Assembly: GCF_003144195.1 (NCBI RefSeq)
Contig: NW_020290022.1
Location: 1 to 64,000, forward strand
Direction of reading: 5' to 3'
DNA from: Ceraceosorus guamensis
Lineage: Eukaryota > Basidiomycota > Exobasidiomycetes > Ceraceosorales > Ceraceosoraceae
DNA: 64,000 nucleotides
A program made the position numbers and the translations under genes. Position 1 is the first letter of the stretch, and the number at the start of each line of letters is the position of its first letter. Of the stretch, positions 44,316 through 57,754 are shown piece after piece. Under the pieces are notes generated by a model that saw nothing but the letters and a program-made list of their open reading frames with translations, was not told the origin of the DNA and searched no databases.

Positions 44316-47299
44316 ATGAAAAGTCAAAATGTGTTCCTGTCAAGTCTTCAGGCGATGCGACGAGAGCAGGCTGAACAGCTGCAGCGGAAAGAGTCCGGGC
44401 AGCCTTGGCAGCCCGTCGGCACATCACCGGCTTCGGCATCGAGCTCACAGCAGACGCAGCAGGCGTACCAATACGCTGCCGAAGACCAATATGAAGGGGC
44501 TACGAGGTTGACGGCCCCAACCTCCTCGTCCACCCTCAGCAACGCCCTTTCGATCCCCTCCTCTTCACGCTCGGTGCCAGCGCATGATTTTGTCAGTGTA
44601 ACGCCCTTACGATCTGCAACGACGGCGACCCCATCCGCGACTTCACAAGGCAAGGCGAGAGAGACCCTTCAATCGCCTTGGCAGCCCATGCGAGGAGCGC
44701 CAGACCCCTCCAGTCGTCATGACATTGGCCGTAACGATTACGACTCGACGAGTACTTACGACACCCAAGCATTCCACCAACCGACTGCTGGCATGACGAC
44801 TCAAAATCAGTTCGATTCTCACGTCGATCTGGACCAATTCTTAAAAGAGATTTCCACCACCTGGGCTGTGAGTAAGATGGCGGGGCATATATTTTTCCCG
44901 TAGACCGCCCTGGCTCTGGCTGATCGACTGCGATCATCGGCCCCTCGAACGCGCAGCCAAATGACGTGACAGCCTGGCAGCCTCTCGGCAGCGCTGAAGT
45001 GGATTATCCTTCCATCCCTTCTTCCGAGGGCGACACGTTTAGTGGACACCTCTCCAGACCACAAATCGGATCTGGAGAATCTTGGTTGCATCATCGGGGC
45101 GTGGATGGGTCCATGGACGTCGACGAAGACCTCTACTCTTCTTCAGCTTCGATGATGTCTGGCGATTCGTTCTCGCAGAGCCCCATAGCACCTTCGCAAC
45201 AGCATTCAGTGGATCAGCACGCCATGGCCAAGCACCTGAGTCGCTCACAGTCTCCACTCAAAAGGAGGATGACAGCAAAGCGCACAACTTCTGGTCCCAA
45301 CATGCTCTCAGGATTGCTGGTGTCTCCTACAACCAGTCGACAGCCCGCGAGGCGTCGCGCAGGTACGGTTGCTGGTCCAGGGGATCAGCTTCACGAAACT
45401 CATAACTCGCAGCTTCAGGCACAATCGTCCCTACCACGACCTGCTTCATCTCAGCCGCTGCAAGACGCGGGAGTGGCGTCTTTCTCGAGCGACGATAGTC
45501 CACTAGGTCAAGAGACTGGACATCGACTCCTCTCATCCGACCGAAGACAGCCCTCGTCCACTCAGACTTTGAAGGATCTTGGAGCAGTCTACGATGCTAA
45601 GAGCCATTCTTGGAACGTGCCTGCAGAGGTGTTGCGCGTCTTGAGCCCTTCCCTCTCTTCGGAATTTGCTTCTCTCCAGCTGCAGCGCGATCAGCTCGAG
45701 CAAGTGCCGCCGGATTGTGGCCAAGAGGGGTCATATCGCGGCCTGGGTCTCATGGGTAGTGATCTGCCCCAAGAAAGCGAAGAGATGTCGATGGACCCCG
45801 TCGCAGTGATGAATCTACCCGTTGATGCCCACACCTCATTCAAAAATCAAGCACAGCAACGCTTACAGAAGGCCTCGGGCCAAAGCTGGGATGATGGCCC
45901 AGGACAGGACAGCGTCTTGACCAACGCTTCATCCTTCGACTCATCGGGCATTGAGGACTCTTTGGCTTCCTTGAGAGACGATCACCAGCGCCGGTGGGTG
46001 CACGGCCGCGATACGCCAGCATCGTCACCCGCATTCAGCACCAATCTACAGCTCCACGGGTTCTCTCCAGATAGCGCGTCGCGAGTCCGACCTGAGCACG
46101 GTTCTCAAGAACAGAGTGCCGATTTCTCTCATCAACTCCAACGAGCACCACACCCTTCACAGTACTTCTCGCAGCCCCATGCTCGGGAGCTGGAGCAGCT
46201 GAGAGGCCCTCACGATCAGTCGGCAATGACGTCTATCGGCGAATTTGGGCAGCTGTTATCAGAAAGCGCGATGACGGGTCAAACTAAGCCAGACGACTGG
46301 TCACAAACTTGGCCCAAGACGTCACTGCCTGCACCCTACAATAGCTTCGCTATGGCCCTCGAGCCCTCTCAGCAATCCGACCCAACCATGGCTACGAGTC
46401 ATCACATGCCAGATCGAAACGCTGTGTCGCCCACTGTCCCGACTTTTGTACACACCTCACAGAGCGCAGCATCGTCGCGAACGAAAAGCAGTCGCACGAG
46501 AAGCCCAACCAATGAGAGAGCCGTCAACACGACGGCGAGCAGTGCATCTCTGAGGAGGCCACCTTCCACAAGCTATTCGCGATCGATGACACGCCACTCG
46601 ACGGAAGGTCTCCCACCGCTTGCTGCCGCCGCACAAGAAAGACGCATGTCACAGACATCAGTTAGTCGTCGAGTAGTATCACCATCGCTGGTCATTTCGC
46701 CACGACACCGAGGCATGGACAAGGCGATTTCATCCGATGCTCTTCGCCACGGCGATGCTCACAGCAACCCGAGTCCTTTGCTTGGCACGCAGAGCAGCGG
46801 CCTCATCCCGACTCCGACCTCTGCAAGCGGCTCCATCGCCAGTAGCAGACGTAGGCAAGGTCGTACGGGCACAGCAAAGCTGGATGAGGTTAGCTCTGCT
46901 CTGGAAAAGCTTCGGCAATTCTTGGATCAGAAAGAGCCCAGTGGTCGAGGTCATAGTCGCACAATGTCTGCATTTGCCGCCTCTTCTGGCAACGGAGGAC
47001 AGGTCGGGCTTGACGAGACCCAAGGCGGTCCTCAACGCCTACGACACGTGCGAGGGAACCTGCCTCCGCGCGGCTCGCTGCACATTTCCGCTGAGAGCCT
47101 CTCTGAGCTCTTCACTCACAACGAGTCTTCGAGCTCCTCCACGGCAGGCCAAGATCGTGCTGGCTTAGACAAGAGTAGGGATTCGAATCCTGAGTCGGCA
47201 ACCCGCAACAAGGCGATCGCTGACCTACAAAAGCGAGTCCGCGAGATGCGCGATGAACTCGAGCGCAGTGGACCAGGAGCGAACTTTGATTCGTCGTGA
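44316..47299 (+). CDS. Large Ser/Gln-rich low-complexity protein
   Basis: Exons 44316-44867 and 44957-47299, 964 residues, with an 89-base GT-AG intron in phase 0. The sequence is mostly Ser, Gln, Pro and His without ordered domains. Better-ordered islands are the N-terminal helix FLSSLQAMRREQAEQLQRKE, a segment near 45560-45690 (TLKDLGAVYDAKSHSWNVPA), a helix near 46875-46950 (LDEVSSALEKLRQFLDQKEP) and a C-terminal coiled coil (AIADLQKRVREMRDELER). The repeated WQPVG/WQPMR/WQPLG motif occurs three times in the N-terminal quarter. The design suggests a regulatory or scaffold protein, but no family is recognised. Confidence 0.78.
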
Positions 47300-48157
47300 A
47301 ACGGCTACTGGGCCTCAGATACTTGGTCCTTCCGAGCCGTCTTCCATCAGCACTTGGGTCTCATAGCAAGCGCACAGATTGTTTTCCAACTTGACGACAG
47401 CCTCAATTTCCTACCATCGCATCCACTCTCATCCTCTGACATCTCAAGCACATTAAATTTCCCCTGACTTTGCATGGTGAGCCCTCTCCGACAAGCTATC
47501 CTCGTACCCTCCTCCCTAGTCGCTCTGGAGCATTGCGCCTTACTCGGGACGCCTGCCTGCGCGCGCCTCTGCCCGCTGCCACAACCTCCGCGACGCTTGT
47601 TCATGCTTTCAGACAGTAGTGTCAATGCTTCGTATCTCCCGACCGGCGCTCACCCTTCTTCACTTCAGTGTCTATCCAGTATTCTCAACTTTCCTGCATC
47701 ACTTCAGTCCTTTCCGCATGCACTTCATTCACATGAATCCTCGTTCATCCCACATTTGGCTGCTTCTGCTCGATCAAGTACATCTACAATCCATTGCTTC
47801 ATGATAGCTGCGTGCGTGTTCCCTGCGTGACGCGCTCCCGTTTTCCAGCGCAATGACGTGGATCGCCTGATTCTGGCTGGATCGTACCGCCAGTGAATGT
47901 GAGCGAAGACCAAGCGCAAGCATGATGGGTCTGAGTCAGTTGATCACGTCCCCGTGGATTCAGACATGCATTCGGTATAGATGAAGCAATAAATGTCAGC
48001 ACAAGTCGGGGTGCATAGCACCCAGCGAAAACAAATCAGCGAACCGAAGGGTTGAAGAGAAACGAGAAACTGTGCGGATCCGTGACATCGAAGTGCGACT
48101 CTGCGAAGATGCAGCGCAACCCTTGCAGGCGCTGCTCGAGACTCTAGAGGTCCGCGT
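47300..48157. other. Intergenic region between convergent genes
   Basis: About 860 bases of shared 3' flank. Pyrimidine-rich, with no supportable gene. Confidence 0.45.
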
Positions 48158-51100
48158 TCAACGTCGAGCGCTGCCAAGATTACCCGTGGGACTCCTGGTG
48201 GGCTGCGGCAATTTGCCCCTCGCTTGATCCTGCAAGTAGTCGCCGATCGCTTTCAAATCATCACCGCCGGACTTCTTGAGGTACTTGGCCAGAGTGGTGC
48301 GATCAGCATCGGGAAGAACATCTTCGAGCTTGTTGAGAGCTTCTTCAAAAGCTTCTTCTCTCGCTGCGCTGTCCTTGGAACCAGAGCCCGAAAGCTGACT
48401 GCTGAAGCTACCTTTGCGGAACGAGAAGCTCCCAGTGGAGCCGCCGCTTGGGCTAGAGCTAGCGCTGCTTCCGCCAGTCGGAATGCTAGCTGGCGGCGCA
48501 AGCTTGCTGGAGGTCATGCCAGGACCAATGTTCGGGCTTCGTTCTCTGACGGATCCGTACGAGAATGAGCTCTTCACGGGACCTGTTGGAGCTCTACCTG
48601 GGCTCGAAGGTGCCGACTTTTCTGCTGGCAACTCTGTCGGCGACGGCGGCGCATCTGAGCCCCTGCGGCCAATTGCCTCTTCTTGGCGCTTGGGCACGCC
48701 GTAAATGCCACCGGTCGAGCTGAGGCCGTAGTACAGACCCTTGCTCTCTCCACCCCCTAGGCCAGACGATCCAGAGACATTCTGTCGGTTCGGTGCTGAC
48801 CCTTGACCTTGGGAAGGCCGTCGAGCAGTAGAGGTGGCTACAGGCGAACCGCTTGCGGCGGTCTTGAACGAGTCGCCACCGACGCTGCCAGCCGAGATGG
48901 GAGGACGAGGACCCATGACGCCTCTTGCGCTAGCTGGCGATCTGGAATTGCTGATTGACGATGCAGCACCCCGAGTGTCTATGTCGGGAAGTGACTCGCC
49001 AAGCTTGCCCTGGATCTGGGCAGCAGCAACAGCTCCGGGAGGCGGTGGTGGGCTCGAATCGGCAGCTACAGCCGGGCTTTGAATGAGCGCGATGCCAGTG
49101 TCGGCCTTCGCGGATGTCACGTCGAGACTAAGAGTCGAGCGGGGTGTGGAGGACTGGCCTTGTCCGACACCCCGAGGGCCACGGGGACCAGCGGATGATG
49201 GAGTAGCATCGCCGGCCCTGGAAGAACCAGTACTCGGCGGCGATGGCTGTGCAGTAGCGCTTGGGTTCATGGGCGTGACGCTCAAGCCAGAGGCTGGCCC
49301 AGCACCTCTTCTAGAACCTTTGCGGCTCAGGCCGCCGAAAAATTTGCCCCCACTCGGCACATTGGACCCAGTAGTGCCGGAAGGATTAGTTGAACCACCT
49401 CCGCCACGGCTCCAAGACCCTTTCGATGCTGGAGCATCCGCTCCCGCAGAGCTGAGGGTCCTCTCACGCTCCTTGTCGCCTCGCATATTGACAACTCTGG
49501 TAGAAGACGGAGGATCATCGGGACCGGTGCTGGTGGAAGAACCTCGTACACGATCAATGAAAGCCGGCCAGCCAGCGGCATTTGCGCTCGAGAAGAAGCT
49601 TCCAGACGAATTCGGAGTGGGCAAGGGTTGATTCGCATCGAAAGTATCTCGGTCCGCACGCGTTCCTGATTGGGGTAGAAGGGTGGGATAAGGAATGTTG
49701 GACGGGACAGAGCCAGGTGGGCTCTCTGGGATGTTCCCCATGCTCGGAGTCGCCTGCACAATCTCCTTGGCGCGACCTCCATCTCCTCGGATCGGGAACG
49801 TCGCTTCGCTGCGGATACTGGCAGCGTAAGCCGAGTCTCCAGTGGTCTCACGGGCATGACCTGGACCCGATGCCCGACCGCTGGCAAGGCCGTCCCCTCT
49901 CAATTTGGAAGATGTAGCTGGCTGAGTGGTTGCGAAGCCGAGCCCCTTATGTTGAGAACCAGGCTTTATGCCTCTCTGTTGCGTTTGATTTTGGGCTTGA
50001 GCAGGTCTTTGCACGACTGAGAGCCAAACGTAGAGTCCAGAATCGATGCTTGCCAAATCATTGGCGTACTGCGCATAGGCTCGAGCTCGTTCCCAAGGCG
50101 CCAGCTTGCGCTTCTCGATGATGGGCGAGGGGTCGAAGGAGACGGGCCAAGCGGTCGTCCTGCCGTACACTGGCAGACGGATCGCCGCCGGGTTGGCAGC
50201 TACGCGCTGAGCTGCTTGAATGTGCGTCTGAGCTCGCCTGACAGTGGCAGGAACAGGCACGCGAGACGTTGCTGTCGAAGTCAAAGACGTGACAGTTGAC
50301 GTCCGGGGGAGACTTTCATCTGCAGTGGGGCTTGTGGAGGAGCTGGCGCGCGCTAAAGGATGCATCGGAGCTGTGGCATGAGCCGGATTCTCCACGGCTG
50401 AGCTGAAGGAGACGTTGGATTGATCTTCGGAAAGCGCGTCCGAGGCGGTGCTCTGCGCCCTTGCCATGCCCTGCGCTCCGCTCGACATTGAACCAGCAGC
50501 CCAGGCGCCTTCGCTATGGGGCGCTTTCGCGCTGTCAGCAGCTGACAAGGCGGCTTTGTCCGCAAGTTGAAAATCTGATTCGCGCGGAGTGATCAATCCG
50601 AGATCATTGTTGCTTCTGTTGGTTGCGGCGCGCGGCTGGGCTGTGTCGTTCGTGGCCGTACTACTTCCAAAGCTCAGATCCTCCAAAGCCTCAGTCACAA
50701 CATCCTGCAAGTCCTTCAAGGTGTCGGTGGTCTGTGCTCTAGATGAATCTGTGCTGGTGTTGCCGTCGCCGGGAAGAGGGGGCAGCTTGCCATCAGCAGC
50801 TGCACCCATGGAGGGGGAGACGTGTCCAAAGCGTCGCGTGTTTGTTTGCACACTCGGGTACGAGTGGCTGCCCATGGAGTCGGTGTCAACATGACCAAAG
50901 ATGCTGCCACTGTTGGACGCGCTCAAGGAAGGGCGACCTGGACCTGGTCGGGTTTGTACAGCTTCGGCATCAGGAGAGTGAGCGTGACTGTGGCTGGGCA
51001 AGGAGCCGTGAACGTCAGCACCCGTGTCCGACAGGACATCATAGCTGGAGTCGAGTGAACCAGCCGCGGCTGCATCCTCAGGGTTCAACCCGCTCGACTT

Positions 51101-53442
51101 TTGCCCCGGTATCTCTTGTGCACCTCGCGTTTCGACTCCTTGCGCGAGCTGTCGGCTATGCCTTCGCCACAGCGTTGCGTCTCTTGTAGCTTCATCCTCA
51201 TCCGCGCCTGTACCACCGCCAGGGCTCTCAATGATCTTGGAATCATCGTGCGCCATTCCAGCGTCGCTGGTGCTGTATTCGCTGACACTCCGCTCGCTTG
51301 CGAAACTCGACCTCCCTGGACGCTCAGATGCAGGCACGTCGGCCTGAGGGAAAGAGCCAGTGGGTGAAGTGGCAGCGATCCGACCCGAATCGGAGGGACT
51401 GACTACCGCACCCCTGGCATCGCTTGTGCGTTTAGGATCTCGTCGCGGTCGATCGATGCTGTGCCTTACAGAGCTTGAGTGTGAGAGGGGAGACACCACA
51501 GCTGGACCTCGGAAAAGGGAAACTTGAGTAGCACTGGGCGAGACAGAATCTGACTCCTTGGCCAGAGTGCTGCCCTCCGCTGCTGCACCGCTTTCTGAAG
51601 CGAGCCTGCGGAGCCTAGCCCTCTCCTTCGCCAAGGCTCTGGCCTCTTTCAGAGTGCGAGGTCTAGAAGGATCATTGTCCGCCTCCGCCTCGGCTTCCGC
51701 CGCTCTCGAGGCCTCCATTTCTGCATCGTCGGTCCGGCTATCGTCCTCGCGTCCGTCCTTCGCTGCGGCATCTGACCTCGCCTGCCCTGGCCCTGGTAGA
51801 CCACCAGCCACCTTGGCTCGAGGTGTTGCGCTCTCTGGGCCCTTGCTGAACGCTGCAGCGCTCTTGATCGAAATTGGTGAGCGTGCTGCCGGTCGAGTGG
51901 GACTCGCATTGACCTGACGCTTTCGCGAGGCGTCGATCTCATCAGCGCCAGTCGGTATCGAAGCCTGTCTTTGCCGAGCAGTCGCAGACACGCCGGCTTG
52001 AGCACCTTCTGGCGTAGACATAGCCTCGAGGGCGTTCACAGCTGTAGAGGCCGGACAATACTTCAATTGAGCTTCTTGCCGCATTTGACTAATTCATTCG
52101 GAGACTTGTCTCTCCGGTGCTCACCTCGCAGCATGCTCATCCTCTTTGACTGTCCGGCCGCGTCCAGCTCGTACTCTCCCTCGGCACCGGACCCATAATC
52201 GCTCAAACTGCTCTTGCTGCTTTCCAAGCCCAAGATCGGTGTCGTCAAAGCGTCTGGTCGACTTTCGTCTGGCATTGGCAAAGCCGATGTCGGGACATCT
52301 TCGGGAAGGCGCGAACGACGCTTGTCGTGAGTACTACTAGCACGAGCAGGAACTGCAGGTTGTTCCGGTGCCACTTGGAAATTCTCGTTGCCCTCGTCTG
52401 TAGCAGCAGAAAGTTGAGCGCTGGCGAATGGCGTGGCAGACGCAAAGGTAGATCGGTCCAGGCTCAGATCGATTTGTTCCGGATCTCTACCCCTCGACAC
52501 GTGTGCTGGAGCGGAGGCGGGTGTGGTTTGCGAAGCGCTTGCATTGAGTATTTGGCCATGGCTGCTACCCGAAGATGGAGTCACAGAGCTGAGTAGCACA
52601 CCAGTGCTGTACCGACTTTGGCTTCTTGCTCCACTAACGTTCCCGCCAATGCTAGACCCATCTGCAGCATCGTCTCCGGGCGAAAAGCGGTATGTAGTCG
52701 CACCAGCAGGAGCAGATTCCTGTCTGACTCTGGCGGAGTGAGATTTCTCAGCCGACGAGAGCGCCTGATTCCCAGTGTCCAAAGCTGTCCCAAAGCCACC
52801 ATAAGCACCAACGATGGCCGTCAAGCTGCTTCCAAGCGCGTCGTCGTACTCCATATCACCCTCTGCTCGGCTCGTCAACGTGTCGGAGCCTGCGGCGGAC
52901 AGACCCTCGAGCCGATCAGGCTTTGCTCCTCGAGTGGCTTTCGGTGCTGACTGCATCATTGAGGTATGGGGCTCAGGAGATGCGGCCGAGTCAAGACGGA
53001 TGGGCTCTGCTACTGGGTCCAAATCGGAGCTTGGCAAGCTGCCCACCCGTCGAGGAGTGATGGGCAAATTGGTCTCGGTCGAAGGGTTCATGCTCCACGC
53101 TCCTGGAAATGCGGCATGATCCGAGTCAGCTTGTGATAGCTTGTCCTGGTCCGTCTCCGATGTCGTGCTGGTCAAATGAGGTCCGACAGGAGACGTAGTA
53201 GTGTCTTGGGCGGAAAGGAGTTGGTCGGCCGAGGGGATGGGAGCGTGCATGGGAGGCGCGCAGGTGGTGGGAGATGTGGATGTGAAGGGTGTGCGATAAG
53301 ATGCAGAGTCGGTGGTACCCGCTGTGCCGCTGCTCCCGCTGCTGCTCTTGTCCTTTCTGGTGGGCGCGGGCATGGATGCCACAGGTGCCAGTCTGAAACC
53401 ACCACCCAACTTTGGGGAGAGTTGAAGTCGGCGTTCGGACAT
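48158..53442 (-). CDS. Very large disordered protein with CUE-like C terminus
   Basis: Exons 53442-52125 and 52041-48158, 1733 residues, with an 83-base intron in phase 1. The ATG at 53442 is the first in frame. Nearly all of it is Ser/Ala/Pro/Gly/Thr-rich and disordered. Two ordered islands stand out. One, encoded near 50016-50110, reads APWERARAYAQYANDLASID followed by an aromatic stretch, and looks like a conserved helical domain of unknown type. The other, residues about 1667-1712, matches the CUE/UBA-like pattern: ALNKLEDVLPDADRTTLAKY, then a GGD turn and LKAIGDYLQDQ. CUE domains bind ubiquitin. A basic ALAKERARLRRLA helix lies in the early part of exon 2. An ubiquitin-linked adaptor role is inference from the C terminus only. 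Confidence 0.8.
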
Positions 53443-54879
53443 TTCCTGCTTGCTTGCTTGATTGATTGATAGATCGATCGCGGGATTGTTTGGCAGCGAT
53501 GAGCTCGCTTGACGCACTCGACCAGGTGAGCGAAACCTTAGCTAGTTGTGGCGTGTATGCGTCTTAATTGCCTTCATCTACGTATCTGAATAAATCCATA
53601 GATAGGTCTGATGCGCCTCGGAAGATGGATTGAGTCTGAGTTGAACCGGTCTTGCGCTGGTCTTTGGAGCTGTCGCGAACACGAGAATCGAATGGTAAGT
53701 AGCAGAGTAGATGTTGCGGTAAGCCGTCTAGATCGACTTGAATGTGTGGGGATTGTTGGCGGAGTTCAGAGATACACGCTGCTTGACTTGCGACCGACCG
53801 TGGTCGCCGATGCGATGATGAGCGCTCAGGGCGCAAGGATTCGTGAGTGTGCGTGAATGGGCAGCAAGCGCGATGCCGCGGGCAAAACAGTCGCGACGAG
53901 TCACGAGCTTATAGGAGGAGGCCCTCAACCACAGCACTTCGAGAGAGGATTCGCTTGATGCGAGAGCGCTGACTGGGAGAAGCGAGACAAGATCAAGACG
54001 TCAAGCGCGGCTTGGAACAGCCCAGATGAAGAAGTTATATCGGTCATTGTCAGCCTGATTCGCTGGACAGCAGCCCGGAGATCGACGCCAAGGCATAGCC
54101 ATCCATGGCATGTACCGGTATTTGAGTGGTCGATCCATGCGTGCATGATGCTGCTGCTTGCAGCTTCTGCACGGTCCGGCCGCCGCGTGAGCTACGCAAC
54201 CGCCGCTGCCCTTTGATCGGCGAGTCAGTCGATCAGCTCGACGCTGTCCGGTTCTCGGCGCAGAATCGTGACTGCGATAATTCATGTCTCCATGGTGGTG
54301 TCTCGAACAGCTTCCTGACTGCCGACGCACGGGTAAAAGAGACCCACGGGGAGAAGGTGAACAAGCACTTAAGAGTCTTCAGTCGTCATCACCTACCTCA
54401 TCCTCGCTGGCGACCAGATTTGATCGGTCACCACTCGAGACCAAGCAGACTAGGCGTCATCAGCATCTTCATCACCTGGAGCGCTCGAGCAACGATTGGC
54501 TGCTTGCTGACGCTCGATTGTGATTCGGGATCACTTTGGACTGCGTTCGTGCCCGGTCACACTCAAGGAGCTTGCCTTTCAAACTTCAGCACAAGACAGC
54601 TGGTTGCCAGCAGATTGGGATTTGCCATGGAGAAGAAGTAAGATGATCGCTGGCGTTGATACTACGGCCGCAGTCATCGATCACACGTTCGAATAAAAAA
54701 GACGAACAGCTCAACATCACGTCAAGGGTGCCATTCGCTCAGTGAGATCACAGAAAGTGGAGTGAGAATGAATAGGGCAACGCGGAAGCTCCATTTTAAA
54801 CGGCAACAAGGCGCATTCTTGTGTTGTCGAGGCCACGACTTTGGGTGCATCGCCATCGCCAAGTGCCTTGTTCCTTTCC
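53443..54879. other. Intergenic region, tandem genes
   Basis: About 1.4 kb. Starts with a short TTGC/TTGA microsatellite in the leader of the large gene (about 53449-53472). Dispersed-motif variants (GATTCGTGAGTG near 53840, GAATCGTGACTG near 54262) favour intergenic DNA. No gene is supportable. Confidence 0.45.
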
Positions 54880-56087
54880 TCAATGACGGCGGCCTCCAAA
54901 GTGGGGTGGGTGAGGAGGTGGAGGCCCAGGGAGAAGAGCAAAAGGTACGCGAGGCTGCAAGTGCAGGTCCACCTTGATGGATGGGAAGAGAGGTCTGGCG
55001 TGTTGTGGGGGCTTCTCTGCGTCCTTTGACGGTGGCAAAGGAGGAGGGCCAGCAGGCTGCGAGAATTGTGAATGACGAAGATCGAATGGGAGGGAACGAT
55101 CAGCTTTCACAGTGCAGGCAATCGGTCTGACGTGCAGCCATGCCTGCGTGTACTCACAAAGATGGCTACACCGACTGCGTTTGTGAAGGGCGCCACGAGA
55201 GTGCAAGCTTGCAGTGGAACTTTAAGCATCTCCCGCACTCCTTCGTCTAAAGACCCTTGTTCATCGTGAGAAATTTCGACCAGGACGCGGACGGGAGGAG
55301 GAGGTCCGCGAGGTCTGGTCGAATTGAGTGTTGGCTTGTGCTCTGTTTTGGGCACATGGAGCGCTGGTAAATCTCGGTGGATGCTGACTGCCGAACCGCT
55401 CAATGAGGGGTGCAGCCAGAGGGCTGGTGGCGGACCGTGAGGATGGTGAGGACCATGCTGCACCGGAGGACCGGGAGATGCGGAACCTTCTCTCGTCTCG
55501 GTCTGCGAGATGGTCTTCTGCTCATGCTCTTGCTCGCGAGGCGGAGGTGGAGGACTGCCAGGTGGCGGGGGAGGACCATGAGGACCGTGTTCGTGAGGCA
55601 AGACGACGGTGAAGTTCACAGAAGCTGAAGAGGTGGTAGGAATGTCGTAGCATACAGCCGGAACAGGCGGAGGAGGAGGTGGTGGTGGTCTGGCATGTGA
55701 GTGAGGAATACTAGACCATCGAAGTCCACAAGGCTGAAAGTGCTTCTTCTTTGAGATGAGCTTGGACCACCAATTTTGTTGGTGATGCGCATGATGACTG
55801 TGCTTGTGACCATGACGATGATGACCTGGTCCGCTGAGTGCGTGAGGAGCAGAAAGACTACCTCGGAAATGCAGACCCAAAAGCGTGGACCCGATCAGCA
55901 GAGCGCACACCAATTGCAGAGTCAAGATGCCAAACTTTTGCTTGCGGCGCTGAGGTTTAACACAATCGTGTGCCTGAGGCTGCTGAGCGCCGAGATCAGT
56001 AGCATCGATGCCCTTATCGCTGAATGTGAGGACGACATCGTCGTGTTGACGCTGGTCGAGCAGCGGCACCTTTTCGTGTGCCGACAT
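54880..56087 (-). CDS. His/Pro-rich single-pass membrane protein
   Basis: Exons 56087-55158 and 55056-54880, 368 residues, with a 101-base intron in phase 0. A basic cytosolic N terminus of about 50 residues leads to one transmembrane helix (KFGILTLQLVCALLIGSTLL, about residues 49-70), giving a type II orientation or an uncleaved anchor. The outer part opens with a His cluster (GHHRHGHKHSHHAHHQQ), then a more ordered block with two Cys (PCGLRWSSIPHSH and PAVCYDIPTTSSASVNFTVV). Polyproline runs and further His/Pro stretches separate this from a second ordered block (VRVLVEISHDEQ) and a Pro-rich end. The His cluster could bind metal ions. A TATA box lies about 95 bases upstream. No family is recognised. 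Confidence 0.75.
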
Positions 56088-56181
56088 GGTTGGCTGCAAA
56101 TACTGAAACGATGGTCGGAACGCCAAGAGCGCTGAGAGGAAGGAGTCTATTTGACGAACGAGTACTCAGCTCGAGACCCTT

Positions 56182-56191
56182 GCTATTTATA
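56182..56191 (-). promoter_or_regulatory. TATA box (TATAAATAGC)
   Basis: Minus-strand consensus TATA element, 95 bases upstream of the His/Pro-rich membrane-protein ATG. It is identical to the decamer at 5781-5790. A second TATATAG-like word lies further upstream near 56240. Confidence 0.55.
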
Positions 56192-57754
56192 CGTCGGAGA
56201 AGGTGATGCGCTGAGCAAGGGCGAGATGGATGCGCAGCTATATAGCGGAGTTTGAAATGAAGCCGTTGAAGCACAGACACCGGCCAGCAATCGTGAATCT
56301 TGTGAGCCAAAGCAACGAGTGCTGATGAGCGCGGAGAATGATATGCGCAAGCTTTGCGATGTCGTCTCGATCAGAGGGATGTGAGCGATCCACACCGTTG
56401 CATCATTTTATTGACAGGTGCGGATCCTCACCGATCGAGTATGTTTCGTTCCCCTACCTGGCGCTCTATCTGATCATAGGCACCGCCTGCCGATTCGTTC
56501 ACCAAGGCAAGAGAACGCTGCACAGCCCTTCGGCATGCACCTCGTCAGCGCACCGTCAGACGCTGCAGAGCTCGTACTTGATCCGGCAGATAGACCAGCA
56601 GCTTGCCTACCATGCTGTTTCTTGCTGACCCCACGACGAGTCGTCGGTCGGAAAAGTTGACAGGCACAAGAGCGCACCTCTGCTTCTTGCCCAATCGTGA
56701 ATGTGAATCGAAATGAGCATCTCTTTTCGAGAAACGAATTTAAGAAGAGTGGATCGCGATCGAGTCGGAAAAAGTCTTGAGCTTGCGCGGTGAGATCGGT
56801 CCTCACAATGACTCTACACTGTTGTCTGCTTTTGCATCACCCCCTCGCCGCACAAAGGAGAGACTCAAGACTGCGAGGTGTTCCTCGAGTCGACAAGTCA
56901 CACAGTGTGAAAGCTTTCGTACTTGTTGCCTTCAAAAGTCCACATCGATCGAGACCACGTCACGACTCTTGGCCGTTACAGCTGAGGTGCTTGACCGAGC
57001 GAAGCACTACCCGGCTGTCCGCTGCTCTGCATTTAGCACTCGGACTCTGACTCACGGGTATCACACATCACATATATGCCCAACCTTGAATTTTCAATGC
57101 TATGCAGCTGCGTAATTTAAATCTTGAATTGAACGACCCGAGGGAAATGTGGCTGTGCATTCCCACGGCATGCTCATGCATCCCAGCTTAACGGCGGTGC
57201 ACGTTGCCGCGCGTGGCCATGGATGGCGCTCTGGGCCAAGCATGCAGCATCAGGCAGGCTTGAATCATGATTGCGCCTCAACGTGATGGTATGATCCAGA
57301 TTCTTGATTAAAATCTGGAAAGACTCGGTGACTGCTTCGTATACGATCAAGATCCGACGTTGAGGAAAGTCTGGATGAGGATGCGTGTTGAGACGATGTG
57401 AACTTGTTCAGATGTCTGAGCTCTGCTCCTCACAGTCACCGTCACAAGAGTGGGAACTTCAGACCAAGAGATCAGGCGATGCAATATGCTTGGTGACAGT
57501 CAATTCGGGTGTGTGTATCTGCACATGACTTCAGTGAGGCGCAGGCTAGCCAAGTGCGTTGTAAAGCCACGGGAGAACGCACGAGCACGAGTCGGATTCG
57601 CAGGTCGATGGATATTTGCTGCGACAAGGAAGAGCCTCAAAGTATCGAGGTCCTTTGGCTTGTGACGGCCGTACAGATGATGGAAGTTGGGGCGACTGGA
57701 AGTGCCAAGTCACAAACGTTGGAAATTTGAAAAAGCTGTTCGGAGCAATGGCGG
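56192..57754. other. Intergenic region, tandem genes
   Basis: About 1.6 kb with no supportable gene. Contains dispersed-motif copies at about 56288-56299 and 56692-56710, and an AT-richer stretch at about 57100-57310. Confidence 0.45.
56692..56710. repeat. Dispersed motif, near-tandem copy
   Basis: CAATCGTGAATGTGAATCG, an exact AATCGTGAAT followed by a partial repeat. Confidence 0.55.

Noticed and set aside
54126-54641. 171-codon plus-strand frame
   Set aside because: Contains a dispersed intergenic motif copy and has Cys/His/Arg-biased composition with no motif. Treated as intergenic.
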